DNA of 12,783 nt from Alcanivorax sp. UBA4485 (GTDB lineage Bacteria; Pseudomonadota; Gammaproteobacteria; Pseudomonadales; Alcanivoracaceae). The stretch covers positions 2,089 through 14,871 of the forward strand of contig DGNT01000035.1 of NCBI GenBank assembly GCA_002389055.1, given 5' to 3'. The position numbers and the translations under genes were made by a program. Every line of letters starts with the position of its first letter. Position 1 is the first letter of the stretch. The notes under the pieces were generated by a model. It saw nothing but the letters and a program-made list of their open reading frames with translations, was not told the origin of the DNA and searched no databases. Shown here in pieces: positions 6,773-12,783 of the stretch.

Positions 6773-8196
6773 TGAGTGACGACGCCCAGGGGCCCCGGCA
6801 CGGCGCTCCCCGCCAGAACGTCGAGAACTCCCATTTTTGCCTGGTCGCGGACAGCGAAGAAGCGTTCGTGCTGCGCGCGGCCACCGCCCGCCTGGCGCAG
6901 CGAACCCTGGACTTGCAGTACTACGTCTGGGAGGACGACCGGATTGGCAAGCTGCTGGTCTGCCGGGCCCTGGAAGCCGCCCGCCGGGGCGTCAAGGTGC
7001 GGTTGCTGCTCGACCACGCCAACCAGCTCGGCCGGGACGTGAAATGGGCGGCGCTGAACGCCCACCCGAATGTGGAAATCCGGTTGTTCAACCCGTTCCG
7101 GGGCCGCTACAAGCATTTTATTCAGTGGCTTTACCACGCCCCCCGGCTGAACCATCGCATGCACAACAAGGCCTGGATCGTGGACGGCGAACGGGCCATC
7201 GTCGGCGGGCGTAACCTTTCCGAGCACTATTTCGGCGTCCACCCGGAAGCCAATTTCCGCGACCTGGACATCTATGCCCGCGGGCCGATCGTGGCGGAAA
7301 CCCGCGCCGCCTTCGACGCCTACTGGGAGAGCGACGTCTGCGTGCGCCTGCGGTCCCTGCGCCGCCGTTCCCGGGTCCACGCCGACCGGCTGTGGGAGCA
7401 ACTGGTCGCCTGGCGCAAGAGCCTGGATGGTTTTCCCTACCGTTACGAGCAGGATGTCGCGCATTTCCAAGACGTTCTCGGCGCCGCCGACCGCCGCCAG
7501 ATCCAGGCGCCGGCCGCGCTGCTGTTCGACCCGCCGGACAAGGCCAAGGGCGCCACCCAGCGTTTGATGGGCGACCAGCTCGGCCGCCTGCTGGGCCAGC
7601 GCTCCCTGAGCGAGATTCTGATCGAGGCCAGCTACTTTATCCCCGGGGACGAATTCACCGCCGCCCTGGCGGACATGCACCGCAATGGCTGCCGGGTGGC
7701 GCTGCTCACCAACAGCCTGGCCACCAATGACGTGATCGCCGCCCACGCCGCCTACGCCCGCTATCGCCCGGCGCTGCTGCGCGGCGGCGCCGAAGTGCAC
7801 GAGCTGCAGGCCAATGCCCGTGCCCGCCGCCACCACGCCCGGCTGTTGCGCGGCCGCGGGCGCTCCAAGTCCAGCCTGCACACCAAAGCCATGGTGCTCG
7901 ACCGCAAGGAGCTGTTCGTGGGCTCGTTCAATCTGGATCCGCGCTCGGTGAACGTGAATACGGAGATGGGCTATTACGTGGACAGCGAAGCGCTGGCCGG
8001 GGAAGTGGCCGCGTTCGTGGAGGAGGGGATGGCGCCCCAGAACAGCTACCGGGTGACGAGTGACGACCAGGGGCTGCTGTGGGGTGCCGGGGACGAGCGG
8101 GGCCCGGTTCAGTACCGCAGCGAGCCCCAGGTCAGTCCGTTGCGACGGCTGGCGTCGCAACTGTGCGCTTTATTGCCTATCGAAAACCTGCTCTAG
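6772..8196 (+). CDS. clsC: Phospholipase-D-family cardiolipin synthase, ClsC-like
   Basis: It probably forms cardiolipin by phosphatidyl transfer at the inner membrane; E. coli ClsC uses phosphatidylethanolamine and phosphatidylglycerol. The 474 residues nearly match ClsC (473). Two HxKxxxxD catalytic motifs are visible: HNKAWIVD (His131, Lys133, Asp138) followed by GGRN, and HTKAMVLD (His370, Lys372, Asp377) followed by GSFNLDPRS. Other ClsC-like stretches are LDLQYYVWEDD near the start, LTNSLATNDV in the middle and the terminal LLPIENLL. No signal peptide or clear transmembrane segment is seen, so membrane attachment would be peripheral. A basic segment (about residues 345-368) precedes the second HKD motif. 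The start overlaps the mscL stop (TGATG) and no good ribosome site precedes it, implying translational coupling. No ymdB-like partner is nearby. Substrate choice is inferred from similarity; another PLD-type transphosphatidylase is possible. Confidence 0.85.
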   Translation: MSDDAQGPRHGAPRQNVENSHFCLVADSEEAFVLRAATARLAQRTLDLQYYVWEDDRIGKLLVCRALEAARRGVKVRLLLDHANQLGRDVKWAALNAHPNVEIRLFNPFRGRYKHFIQWLYHAPRLNHRMHNKAWIVDGERAIVGGRNLSEHYFGVHPEANFRDLDIYARGPIVAETRAAFDAYWESDVCVRLRSLRRRSRVHADRLWEQLVAWRKSLDGFPYRYEQDVAHFQDVLGAADRRQIQAPAALLFDPPDKAKGATQRLMGDQLGRLLGQRSLSEILIEASYFIPGDEFTAALADMHRNGCRVALLTNSLATNDVIAAHAAYARYRPALLRGGAEVHELQANARARRHHARLLRGRGRSKSSLHTKAMVLDRKELFVGSFNLDPRSVNVNTEMGYYVDSEALAGEVAAFVEEGMAPQNSYRVTSDDQGLLWGAGDERGPVQYRSEPQVSPLRRLASQLCALLPIENLL

Positions 8197-8204
8197 CGTG
8201 GCGC

Positions 8205-8224
8205 GCGGGACCTTTCAGTCCCGC
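8205..8224. other. Perfect hairpin at the clsC / acyl-CoA ligase convergent junction
   Basis: GCGGGAC (8205-8211) and GTCCCGC (8218-8224) form a seven-base-pair G/C-rich stem with the loop CTTTCA (8212-8217). The loop contains TCA (8215-8217), the stop codon of the minus-strand ligase gene. No T tract follows on either strand, so it is a weak terminator candidate at best, but it could mark the 3' ends of both transcripts. Confidence 0.45.
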
Positions 8225-9825
8225 TTGCTCTGTTCCAGGTCTTTCCAGTACGGATCGCGCAGTTCGCGCTTGAGGATCTTGCCGATGGTGCTGCGCGGCA
8301 GCTCGTCGCGGCGCTCCAGGCCGGACAGGCGCTGGCCCTTGCCCAGTTGCTGGTTGGCCCGCTCGCGAATCGCTTCCAGGTCGCCGCCGGACCCGTCGCG
8401 GAGCACCACCAGGCCCAGTGGCGTCTCGCCCCACTGCTCGCTGGGCACCGCGATCACCGCCGCGTCGACCACTTCGTCGTCCTTGAGCAGCACCTTCTCC
8501 AGGTCCTCCGCGTAGACGTTGAAGCCGCCGGAAATGATCATGTCCTTGCGGCGATCCAGCACCGACAGGAAGCCGTCCTCGTCCAGCCGGCCCATGTCGC
8601 CGGTGCGGTAGAACACTTCGCCCTCGGCGCTGGTCCACAGCAGCTCGCTGGTTTTGTCCTCGCGCTTGTAGTAACCGCGCATCATGGCGCCGCTGCGGCC
8701 GACGATCTCGCCGATTTCACCGGCCGGCAACTCTTTCAGGTCCTCGCTGATGATGCGCAGTTCGCAGCCCGGGCTGGCCTTGCCCACGGTGGCCCATTTG
8801 GTGGGGTTCTCGGCGCAGTTCAGGGTGGTGGTGACGCCGCCCTCGGTGAGACCGTAGAACTCCAGGATATTGCCGGGCCAGCGCGCCATGGCATCGGCGA
8901 TCACATGGGCGCGCAACGGCGCGCTGGTGGAGAATTTCACCTTGAAGCTGCTCAGGTCGAAGCGATCGAAATCCGGCTCGGCGAGAATCCGCTGATACTG
9001 CACCGGCACCAGCATGGCGTGGGTAACGCGGTGTTGCTCGGCCAGCTCCAGGAAGCGGTGCGCGTCGAATTTGGCCATGCTGATGATGGTGCCGCCACCG
9101 AACAGCGTCGGCAGCACCGAGACCAGGGTGGTGTTGGAATACAGCGGCGTGGACACCAGGTTCACCGCCGTTTCATCGTAGCCCAGCGCGGCCACGCGCT
9201 CGAGCTGGCGGGCACGCAGGCGGTGATCGTGGAGGATGCCCTTGGGCACCCCGGTGGTGCCGGAGCTGTAGATGATGTTGAACGGGTCGTCCAGCGACGG
9301 CGTGTGGTCCGGCGCGTCGGTGGCCGGGTCGCCCAGCCAGTCCTCGAAGGCCAGCCAGCCGTCGGCCTGGAAGTCCAGGCTGATGCGGGTGTCTTTATCG
9401 ATGTTGTCGAGCCCGTCCAGCAGCGGCTCGATCAGCGCGCGGTGCTTGGCGGACACGAACAGAAAGCGGGCGTCGCAGTCGTTGACCATCAGCGCCAGGG
9501 TGTCGCCGGCCGCCATGCCGGACAGCGGCACCATGCAGCCGCCCGCGGTGAGCGTACCCATGAACAGGGTCAGGTAGCGGGCGCTGTTCTCGGACAGGCC
9601 GGCCACGGTCTCGCCCCGTTGCAGGCCGGCGGCGCGCAAACGGTTGGCGACCCGGTTCACGTTATCCACGAACTGACGCCAAGTGAGCATGCCGGTTTCG
9701 TCGTACACCGCCGGTTTGTCCGGCTGGGCCGCCGCCAGGGCCTGGAGGCGCTCGGGGACGGATACAAAGGCCTCCGCGTCCATTTCTGGTGCGTAGACGG
9801 GCATCGCTTCACTTACCGCGGTCAT
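8215..9825 (-). CDS. AMP-dependent acyl-CoA synthetase/ligase (class I adenylate-forming), substrate unknown
   Basis: The enzyme activates a carboxylic acid with ATP and joins it to coenzyme A. The 536 residues carry the family motifs in order: YSSGTTGVPKG (186-196, phosphate loop), EFYGLTEGG (322-330), YRTGDMGRLDEDG (406-418), the hinge DRRKDMIISGGFNVYAEDLE (424-443) and the C-terminal PRSTIGK with the presumed adenylation Lys516. Length and motifs resemble fatty-acyl and 4-coumarate-type ligases; the position after the hinge that is often Pro (NVYP) is Ala here. No signal peptide or membrane segment is seen, so it is cytoplasmic. GGGAGA (9831-9836) lies five bases before the start. It is divergent from the binding protein and thioesterase genes, which hints at a shared acyl or carboxylate substrate. 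The specific substrate cannot be read from the sequence. Confidence 0.93.
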   Translation of the reverse strand: MTAVSEAMPVYAPEMDAEAFVSVPERLQALAAAQPDKPAVYDETGMLTWRQFVDNVNRVANRLRAAGLQRGETVAGLSENSARYLTLFMGTLTAGGCMVPLSGMAAGDTLALMVNDCDARFLFVSAKHRALIEPLLDGLDNIDKDTRISLDFQADGWLAFEDWLGDPATDAPDHTPSLDDPFNIIYSSGTTGVPKGILHDHRLRARQLERVAALGYDETAVNLVSTPLYSNTTLVSVLPTLFGGGTIISMAKFDAHRFLELAEQHRVTHAMLVPVQYQRILAEPDFDRFDLSSFKVKFSTSAPLRAHVIADAMARWPGNILEFYGLTEGGVTTTLNCAENPTKWATVGKASPGCELRIISEDLKELPAGEIGEIVGRSGAMMRGYYKREDKTSELLWTSAEGEVFYRTGDMGRLDEDGFLSVLDRRKDMIISGGFNVYAEDLEKVLLKDDEVVDAAVIAVPSEQWGETPLGLVVLRDGSGGDLEAIRERANQQLGKGQRLSGLERRDELPRSTIGKILKRELRDPYWKDLEQSKRD

Positions 9826-10063
9826 GGGTCTCTCCCGATTCGGTGGAATTCCGTGAAAGTGGAATTTTGTTTTAAATTTGGCCAGGAAGCATACTCTCCG
9901 GTATGGCCGGGCTCAATACTGGCCGGTCACGCTTTGTGGAACACCGCTCGACCAAAGGCTAATAACCCCTTCGCACCGGGGCATGCTAGTTGTCTCGTGA
10001 GAGGCTTGCGGGTTGTGCTGTCGCCGCTGGCCGCCGCCAATAACAACAATCTGGGGAACCGCC
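9826..10063. promoter_or_regulatory. Divergent promoter region between the ligase and the binding protein genes
   Basis: These 238 bases separate two divergent units. An A/T-rich patch (9863-9879) stands out in otherwise G/C-rich DNA. The octamer GTGGAATT occurs twice, at 9843-9850 and 9859-9866, 16 bases apart; the first copy is part of the palindrome GGAATTCC (9845-9852). The second copy abuts a candidate -35 box of the plus-strand promoter. I found no convincing minus-strand promoter boxes. The part from about 9900 to 10050 shows no gene or structure that I can support. Confidence 0.5.
9867..9895 (+). promoter_or_regulatory. Candidate sigma-70 promoter for the binding protein / thioesterase genes
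   Basis: TTGTTT (9867-9872) and CATACT (9890-9895) are separated by 17 bases. The -35 matches the consensus at three of six positions and the -10 at four of six, with ideal spacing and an A/T-rich surround. A start near 9902 would give a leader of about 160 bases before the ATG at 10064. No mapping data are available, so this is a prediction only. Confidence 0.35.
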
Positions 10064-11314
10064 ATGGGACTTAAAAAAGGCATGAGCATTGTCGCCGCCT
10101 GCTTGCTGGCGATCACCGCGCACGCGGCGACACCGGTAAAGCTGGGCCTCAATTACCCGCACACCGGCGAATACAGCGAAGAGGGGCTGATGCAAAAGCG
10201 CGGTGCCCTGATGGCCATCGATGAAATCAACGCGGCGGGCGGGGTGCGTGGCCGCCCCTTGGAGCTGATCGAACGCGATTCTGCCTCCCAGGCGGAGCGC
10301 TCCCGGCGCAACGTCGACGAGCTTGCCGCCGAAGGCGCGGCGATGCTGTTCGGCGGCTCGTCCAGCGGCGTCGCCATCGCCGCCAGCAAGCAGGCGCGCA
10401 AACACGATCTGCTGTACTTCGGCACCCTCACCTATTCCAACGACACCACCGGCAAGGACGGCCACCTGGGCATGTTCCGCGAGTGCTACAACGCCTGGAT
10501 GGCCGCGCGGGTGCTGGGTGATTACCTCAAGCGCGAGTACCAGGACAAGAAGTACTTCTACGTCACCGCCGATTACACCTGGGGCCACACCACCGAAGCC
10601 TCCATGCGCGAATTCACCGACACCAAGGACAGTGACCGCCACGGCTCGGTGCTGGTGCCGTTCCCCGGCGGCCGCTACCACGAAATCGAAGAGGCCATGC
10701 AGGCGGCCGCGGACAGCGACGCGGACGTTCTGGTAATGGTGCTGTTCGGCGAGCAGATGGTGCGCGGCATGACCATCGCCCAGCAAAAGAAGCTGCCCGA
10801 GCGCATGCAGATCGTGGTGCCCAACCTGACCCTCAGCATGGTCGAGCAGACCGGCCCGTTCATCATGGCCGGCGTGATCGGCGCCGCGCCCTGGACCTGG
10901 AACGTGCCCTACGAGTACGGCTTTGAGCGCGGCCAGCAGTTCGTGGAAGAATTCTCCGAGCGCTACAGTACCCGCCCGTCCACCTCGGCGGCGTCCGCTT
11001 ACAGCATTGTGTATCAATGGAAAGACGCGGTGGAGCGCGCCGGCGGTTTCGATTCCGGCAACGTGCGGCGTGCCCTGGAGGGCCACAACTACACCCTGCT
11101 CAAGGACGAACAGCAATGGCGTGCCTTCGATCACCAGAACGTGCAAAGTGTCTACGCCGTGCGCATCAAGGCCCGTGATCAGGTCATGAAAGACGAGTAC
11201 CGGCAGAATTTCTTTGAGATTATCAGCCGCATGTCCGGCGAGGACGCCGCCATCACCCGCAGCCAGTGGCTCGCCGAACGGCGCCGCGCGGGCATGCCTG
11301 TCCAACTTGAATAG
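10064..11314 (+). CDS. Periplasmic ABC-type substrate-binding protein (Peripla_BP_6 / LivJ-UrtA type), orphan
   Basis: It is predicted to bind a small ligand in the periplasm; ligands in this family include branched-chain amino acids, urea, short amides and aromatic acids. The 416 residues begin MGLKKGMSIVAACLLAITAHA, a signal peptide with a likely signal peptidase I cut after Ala21. VAAC at 10-13 resembles a lipobox, but the hydrophobic stretch before it looks short. The mature protein opens ATPVKLGLNYPHTGEYSEEG and continues with MAIDEINAAGGVRGRPLELI and LFGGSSSGVAIAAS, typical of the type I two-lobe fold. The ATG at 10064 has GGGGA (10053-10057) six bases upstream; an alternative ATG at 10082 is less well placed. 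No permease or ATPase gene adjoins it. The next gene is a thioesterase eight bases on, whose Shine-Dalgarno overlaps this stop. The ligand cannot be assigned. Confidence 0.87.
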   Translation: MGLKKGMSIVAACLLAITAHAATPVKLGLNYPHTGEYSEEGLMQKRGALMAIDEINAAGGVRGRPLELIERDSASQAERSRRNVDELAAEGAAMLFGGSSSGVAIAASKQARKHDLLYFGTLTYSNDTTGKDGHLGMFRECYNAWMAARVLGDYLKREYQDKKYFYVTADYTWGHTTEASMREFTDTKDSDRHGSVLVPFPGGRYHEIEEAMQAAADSDADVLVMVLFGEQMVRGMTIAQQKKLPERMQIVVPNLTLSMVEQTGPFIMAGVIGAAPWTWNVPYEYGFERGQQFVEEFSERYSTRPSTSAASAYSIVYQWKDAVERAGGFDSGNVRRALEGHNYTLLKDEQQWRAFDHQNVQSVYAVRIKARDQVMKDEYRQNFFEIISRMSGEDAAITRSQWLAERRRAGMPVQLE

Positions 11315-11322
11315 GAGTTTTC

Positions 11323-11769
11323 ATGAGCGAGCGTTTCCGCTTCCGTTTCCGGGTCCGCTACAACGAATGTGACGCCCAACTGGTGGTGTTCAATGCCCGC
11401 TACGCGGACTACGTGGATTTGGCGATGACCGAGTTCATGCGCTCTCTGGGGCGGGATTACAAGGCGCTACTGGCCCGCGGGCTGGACAATCAGGTGGTCA
11501 AGATGACTTTGGAATGGCAGGCGCCGGCGCGCTTCGACGACGTCATCGACGTGCACGTGCGCACGCTCAAAGTGGGCAACAGCTCGTTCACGCTGGAGCA
11601 CGAACTGGTGCAGTCGGAAAGCGGCACCCCCCTGTGCCGGGCGGAAGTGGTCTACGTGCTGATGACCACCGAACCGTTCGAAAAAACCACCGTGCCCGAT
11701 GACCTGCGGGCGGCCCTGATGGAGGGCGCGCCCGGCAAGATCATCGACCAGAGTGGCGGGGTCCGATAG
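11323..11769 (+). CDS. Acyl-CoA thioesterase, 4HBT/YbgC hotdog-fold family
   Basis: It is predicted to hydrolyse an acyl-CoA or similar thioester in the cytoplasm. The 148 residues are the usual length for a single hotdog domain. Near the N-terminus, VRYNECDAQLVVFNARYADYVD fits the 4-hydroxybenzoyl-CoA thioesterase pattern, with Asp17 in the position of the catalytic aspartate, followed by the long central helix (about 26-45). LEWQAPARFDDVIDVHVRTLKVGNSS is the typical beta-strand section. The Shine-Dalgarno AGGAG (11313-11317) is five bases before the ATG and overlaps the upstream stop, so the two genes form one unit. A thioesterase beside a divergent CoA ligase suggests opposing steps on one acyl pool, which is inference. 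The substrate is unknown, and it is not clearly the Tol-linked YbgC because no tol genes adjoin. Confidence 0.88.
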   Translation: MSERFRFRFRVRYNECDAQLVVFNARYADYVDLAMTEFMRSLGRDYKALLARGLDNQVVKMTLEWQAPARFDDVIDVHVRTLKVGNSSFTLEHELVQSESGTPLCRAEVVYVLMTTEPFEKTTVPDDLRAALMEGAPGKIIDQSGGVR

Positions 11770-11782
11770 CGACTTAGTCGCT
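11768..11782. other. Perfect hairpin at the thioesterase / quinone oxidoreductase convergent junction
   Basis: AGCGAC (11768-11773) and GTCGCT (11777-11782) form a six-base-pair stem whose three-base loop TTA (11774-11776) is the stop codon of the minus-strand gene. The first stem base lies within the thioesterase stop. No T tract follows on either strand. It may help end or protect both transcripts, but a classical terminator is not shown. Confidence 0.4.
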
Positions 11783-12751
11783 GACTTTCAAAACCACCTT
11801 ACCCTTGGCGCGGCGCGAGCTCAGCGCCGCCAGGGCGTCCTCGTACTGCTCGAAGGGGAACACCTCGCTGACGCGCGGGTTGATCTTGCCGTCGGCGAAC
11901 AGCTGCATCAGCTCCTTCACGTTCTGGATGTGCTCTTTCGGCTCCTTGGCGGTAAACGCGCCCCAGAACACGCCCACCACGCTGCAGCCCTTGAGCAGGG
12001 TCAGGTTGGCGGGGATCTTGGGAATCTCACCGGCGGCGAAGCCGACGATCAGGAAGCGGCCGTTCCAGGCCATGTTGCGCAATGCCGGCTCGGTGAAGCG
12101 GTCGCCCACCGGGTCGTAGATCACGTCGATGCCCTGCGGGTAGCGGCTCTTGAGCGCTTCCTTGAGGTCTTCGTCGGTGTAGTTGATCAGGTCGTCGGCA
12201 CCGGCTTCCTTGGCCACCTGCAGCTTGTCGTCGCTGCTGGCGGCGGCGATCACCTTGGCGCCCATCGCCTTGCCCAGTTCCACCGCGGCCAGGCCCACGC
12301 CGCCGCTGGCGCCCAGCACCAGCAGAGTCTCGCCGGGCTGAATGTTGGCGCGCTGCTTGAGCGCGTGATAGCTGGTGCCGTACACCATGCTGAAGGCGGC
12401 GGCGGTTTCGTCCTTCATGCCGTCGGGCACGGGAATCACGCGGCTTTCGCCGATCACCATTTCCTCGGCGAAGGAGCCGTAGCCGGTCAGGCCCATGACG
12501 CGCATGCCGGGCTTCAGGTTTTTAACGTCCGGGCCCACCTCGATGATTTCGCCGGCCATTTCGCCGCCCGGTGAAAACGGCAGCTCCGGTTTGATCTGGT
12601 ACTTGCCCTCGATAATCAGGGTGTCGGGAAAGTTCAGGCCGGCCGCCTTCACTTTCACTTTGACCCCGTCACCGCTCACCTGGGGTGACGGTACGTCCTC
12701 GATCACCAGCTTGTCCGCCGGCCCCAGTTCCTTGCAGAGAATGGCGCGCAT
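11774..12751 (-). CDS. NADPH:quinone oxidoreductase, zinc-free medium-chain dehydrogenase/reductase family
   Basis: It is predicted to reduce quinones or enones with NADPH in the cytoplasm. The 325 residues, usual for quinone oxidoreductases, start MRAILCKELGPADKLVIED. The N-terminal catalytic domain shows AAGLNFPDTLIIEGKYQ and PFSPGGEMAGEIIEVG. The Rossmann segment has LVLGASGGVGLAAVELGKAMGAK (dinucleotide-binding loop GASGGVG, 147-153), then DVIYDPVGD. The C-terminus AKGKVVLKV is typical. The Cys/His zinc ligands of alcohol dehydrogenases are absent. GGGAGA (12757-12762) lies five bases before the ATG. The gene ends four bases from the thioesterase stop on the other strand. Family assignment is firm, but the physiological substrate is unknown; some relatives are annotated as acryloyl-CoA or zeta-crystallin-type reductases. 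Confidence 0.92.
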   Translation of the reverse strand: MRAILCKELGPADKLVIEDVPSPQVSGDGVKVKVKAAGLNFPDTLIIEGKYQIKPELPFSPGGEMAGEIIEVGPDVKNLKPGMRVMGLTGYGSFAEEMVIGESRVIPVPDGMKDETAAAFSMVYGTSYHALKQRANIQPGETLLVLGASGGVGLAAVELGKAMGAKVIAAASSDDKLQVAKEAGADDLINYTDEDLKEALKSRYPQGIDVIYDPVGDRFTEPALRNMAWNGRFLIVGFAAGEIPKIPANLTLLKGCSVVGVFWGAFTAKEPKEHIQNVKELMQLFADGKINPRVSEVFPFEQYEDALAALSSRRAKGKVVLKVSD

Positions 12752-12773
12752 GCTTATCTCCCGAATAGTGCCT

Positions 12774-12779
12774 GTTATA
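12774..12779 (-). promoter_or_regulatory. Candidate -10 box for the quinone oxidoreductase gene
   Basis: Read on the minus strand, the six bases are TATAAC, matching TATAAT at five of six positions, preceded by a T run. A start about seven bases downstream would give a leader of roughly 15 bases ahead of the ATG at 12751, enough for the ribosome site at 12757-12762. The -35 box would lie beyond the window edge, so it cannot be checked here. Confidence 0.4.
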
Positions 12780-12783
12780 AAAA

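Noticed and set aside
6583..8160. 525-codon open frame on the minus strand opposite mscL and clsC
   Set aside because: It overlaps two well-supported genes in antisense, has no ribosome site or recognisable domain, and reflects codon bias of the real genes.
9662..9670. DnaA-box-like TTATCCACG, considered because atp operons can lie near the origin
   Set aside because: It is a single copy inside the ligase coding region with one mismatch; no cluster of boxes or A/T-rich unwinding element is present.
8347..10074. 575-codon open frame on the plus strand opposite the acyl-CoA ligase
   Set aside because: It is antisense to a gene with complete adenylate-forming motifs, its translation is low-complexity (Gly, His, Val, Gln-rich) with no recognisable domain, and such long antisense frames are expected in high-GC DNA.
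10064..10102. Lipoprotein signal (VAAC) in the binding protein
   Set aside because: The stretch before Cys13 is short and the region continues hydrophobic to a good AHA signal peptidase I site, so a soluble protein is more likely; kept only as an open question.
9986..11305. 439-codon open frame on the minus strand opposite the binding protein gene
   Set aside because: Antisense shadow of a gene with a signal peptide and clear family motifs; composition is His/Gly/Val-rich with no domain.
11753..12574. 273-codon open frame on the plus strand opposite the quinone oxidoreductase
   Set aside because: Overlaps the thioesterase end and is antisense to a clear MDR-family enzyme; low-complexity translation.

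Overview
The window is high-GC DNA (estimated by eye at a little over 60 percent) from a gammaproteobacterium. AtpD, AtpC, GlmU and GlmS are collinear with, and very close to, the Escherichia coli proteins as I remember them, and the order atpD-atpC-glmU-glmS is a standard gammaproteobacterial arrangement. The lipid-related genes further on would fit a marine hydrocarbon-degrading relative such as Alcanivorax or Alloalcanivorax. That genus guess is inference only. No RNA genes, insertion sequences, CRISPR arrays, phage genes or attachment sites were seen.

Positions 1-5020 (+) hold housekeeping genes: the end of the F1Fo ATP synthase operon (partial atpD, then atpC), a strong intrinsic terminator, and the glmU-glmS pair that makes glucosamine-6-phosphate and then UDP-N-acetylglucosamine for peptidoglycan and lipopolysaccharide. 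Positions 5027-6133 (-) hold an exported fused methionine sulfoxide reductase MsrAB, convergent with glmS. Positions 6338-8196 (+) hold a two-gene unit: the mechanosensitive channel MscL and, overlapping it by one base, a phospholipase-D-type cardiolipin synthase of the ClsC kind. Both act on the inner membrane.

Positions 8215-9825 (-) hold an acyl-CoA synthetase (class I adenylate-forming enzyme). It is divergent from positions 10064-11769 (+), which hold an exported ABC-type substrate-binding protein without permease genes, followed after 8 bases by a hotdog-fold thioesterase. Positions 11774-12751 (-) hold a zinc-free NADPH:quinone oxidoreductase of the medium-chain dehydrogenase family, whose likely -10 box sits at the window edge.

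Coding density is very high. The only gaps over 200 bases are the two divergent promoter regions, 6134-6337 and 9826-10063, and no gap reaches 300 bases. Three convergent gene ends lie 4 to 18 bases apart, and two of them carry a perfect hairpin whose loop contains the minus-strand stop codon. I found no clear undescribed system. The points most worth checking are the three-cysteine MsrAB, the translationally coupled mscL-clsC pair, the absence of promoter space between the atp terminator and glmU, and the ligase / binding-protein / thioesterase cluster with operator-like repeats in its divergent promoter region.
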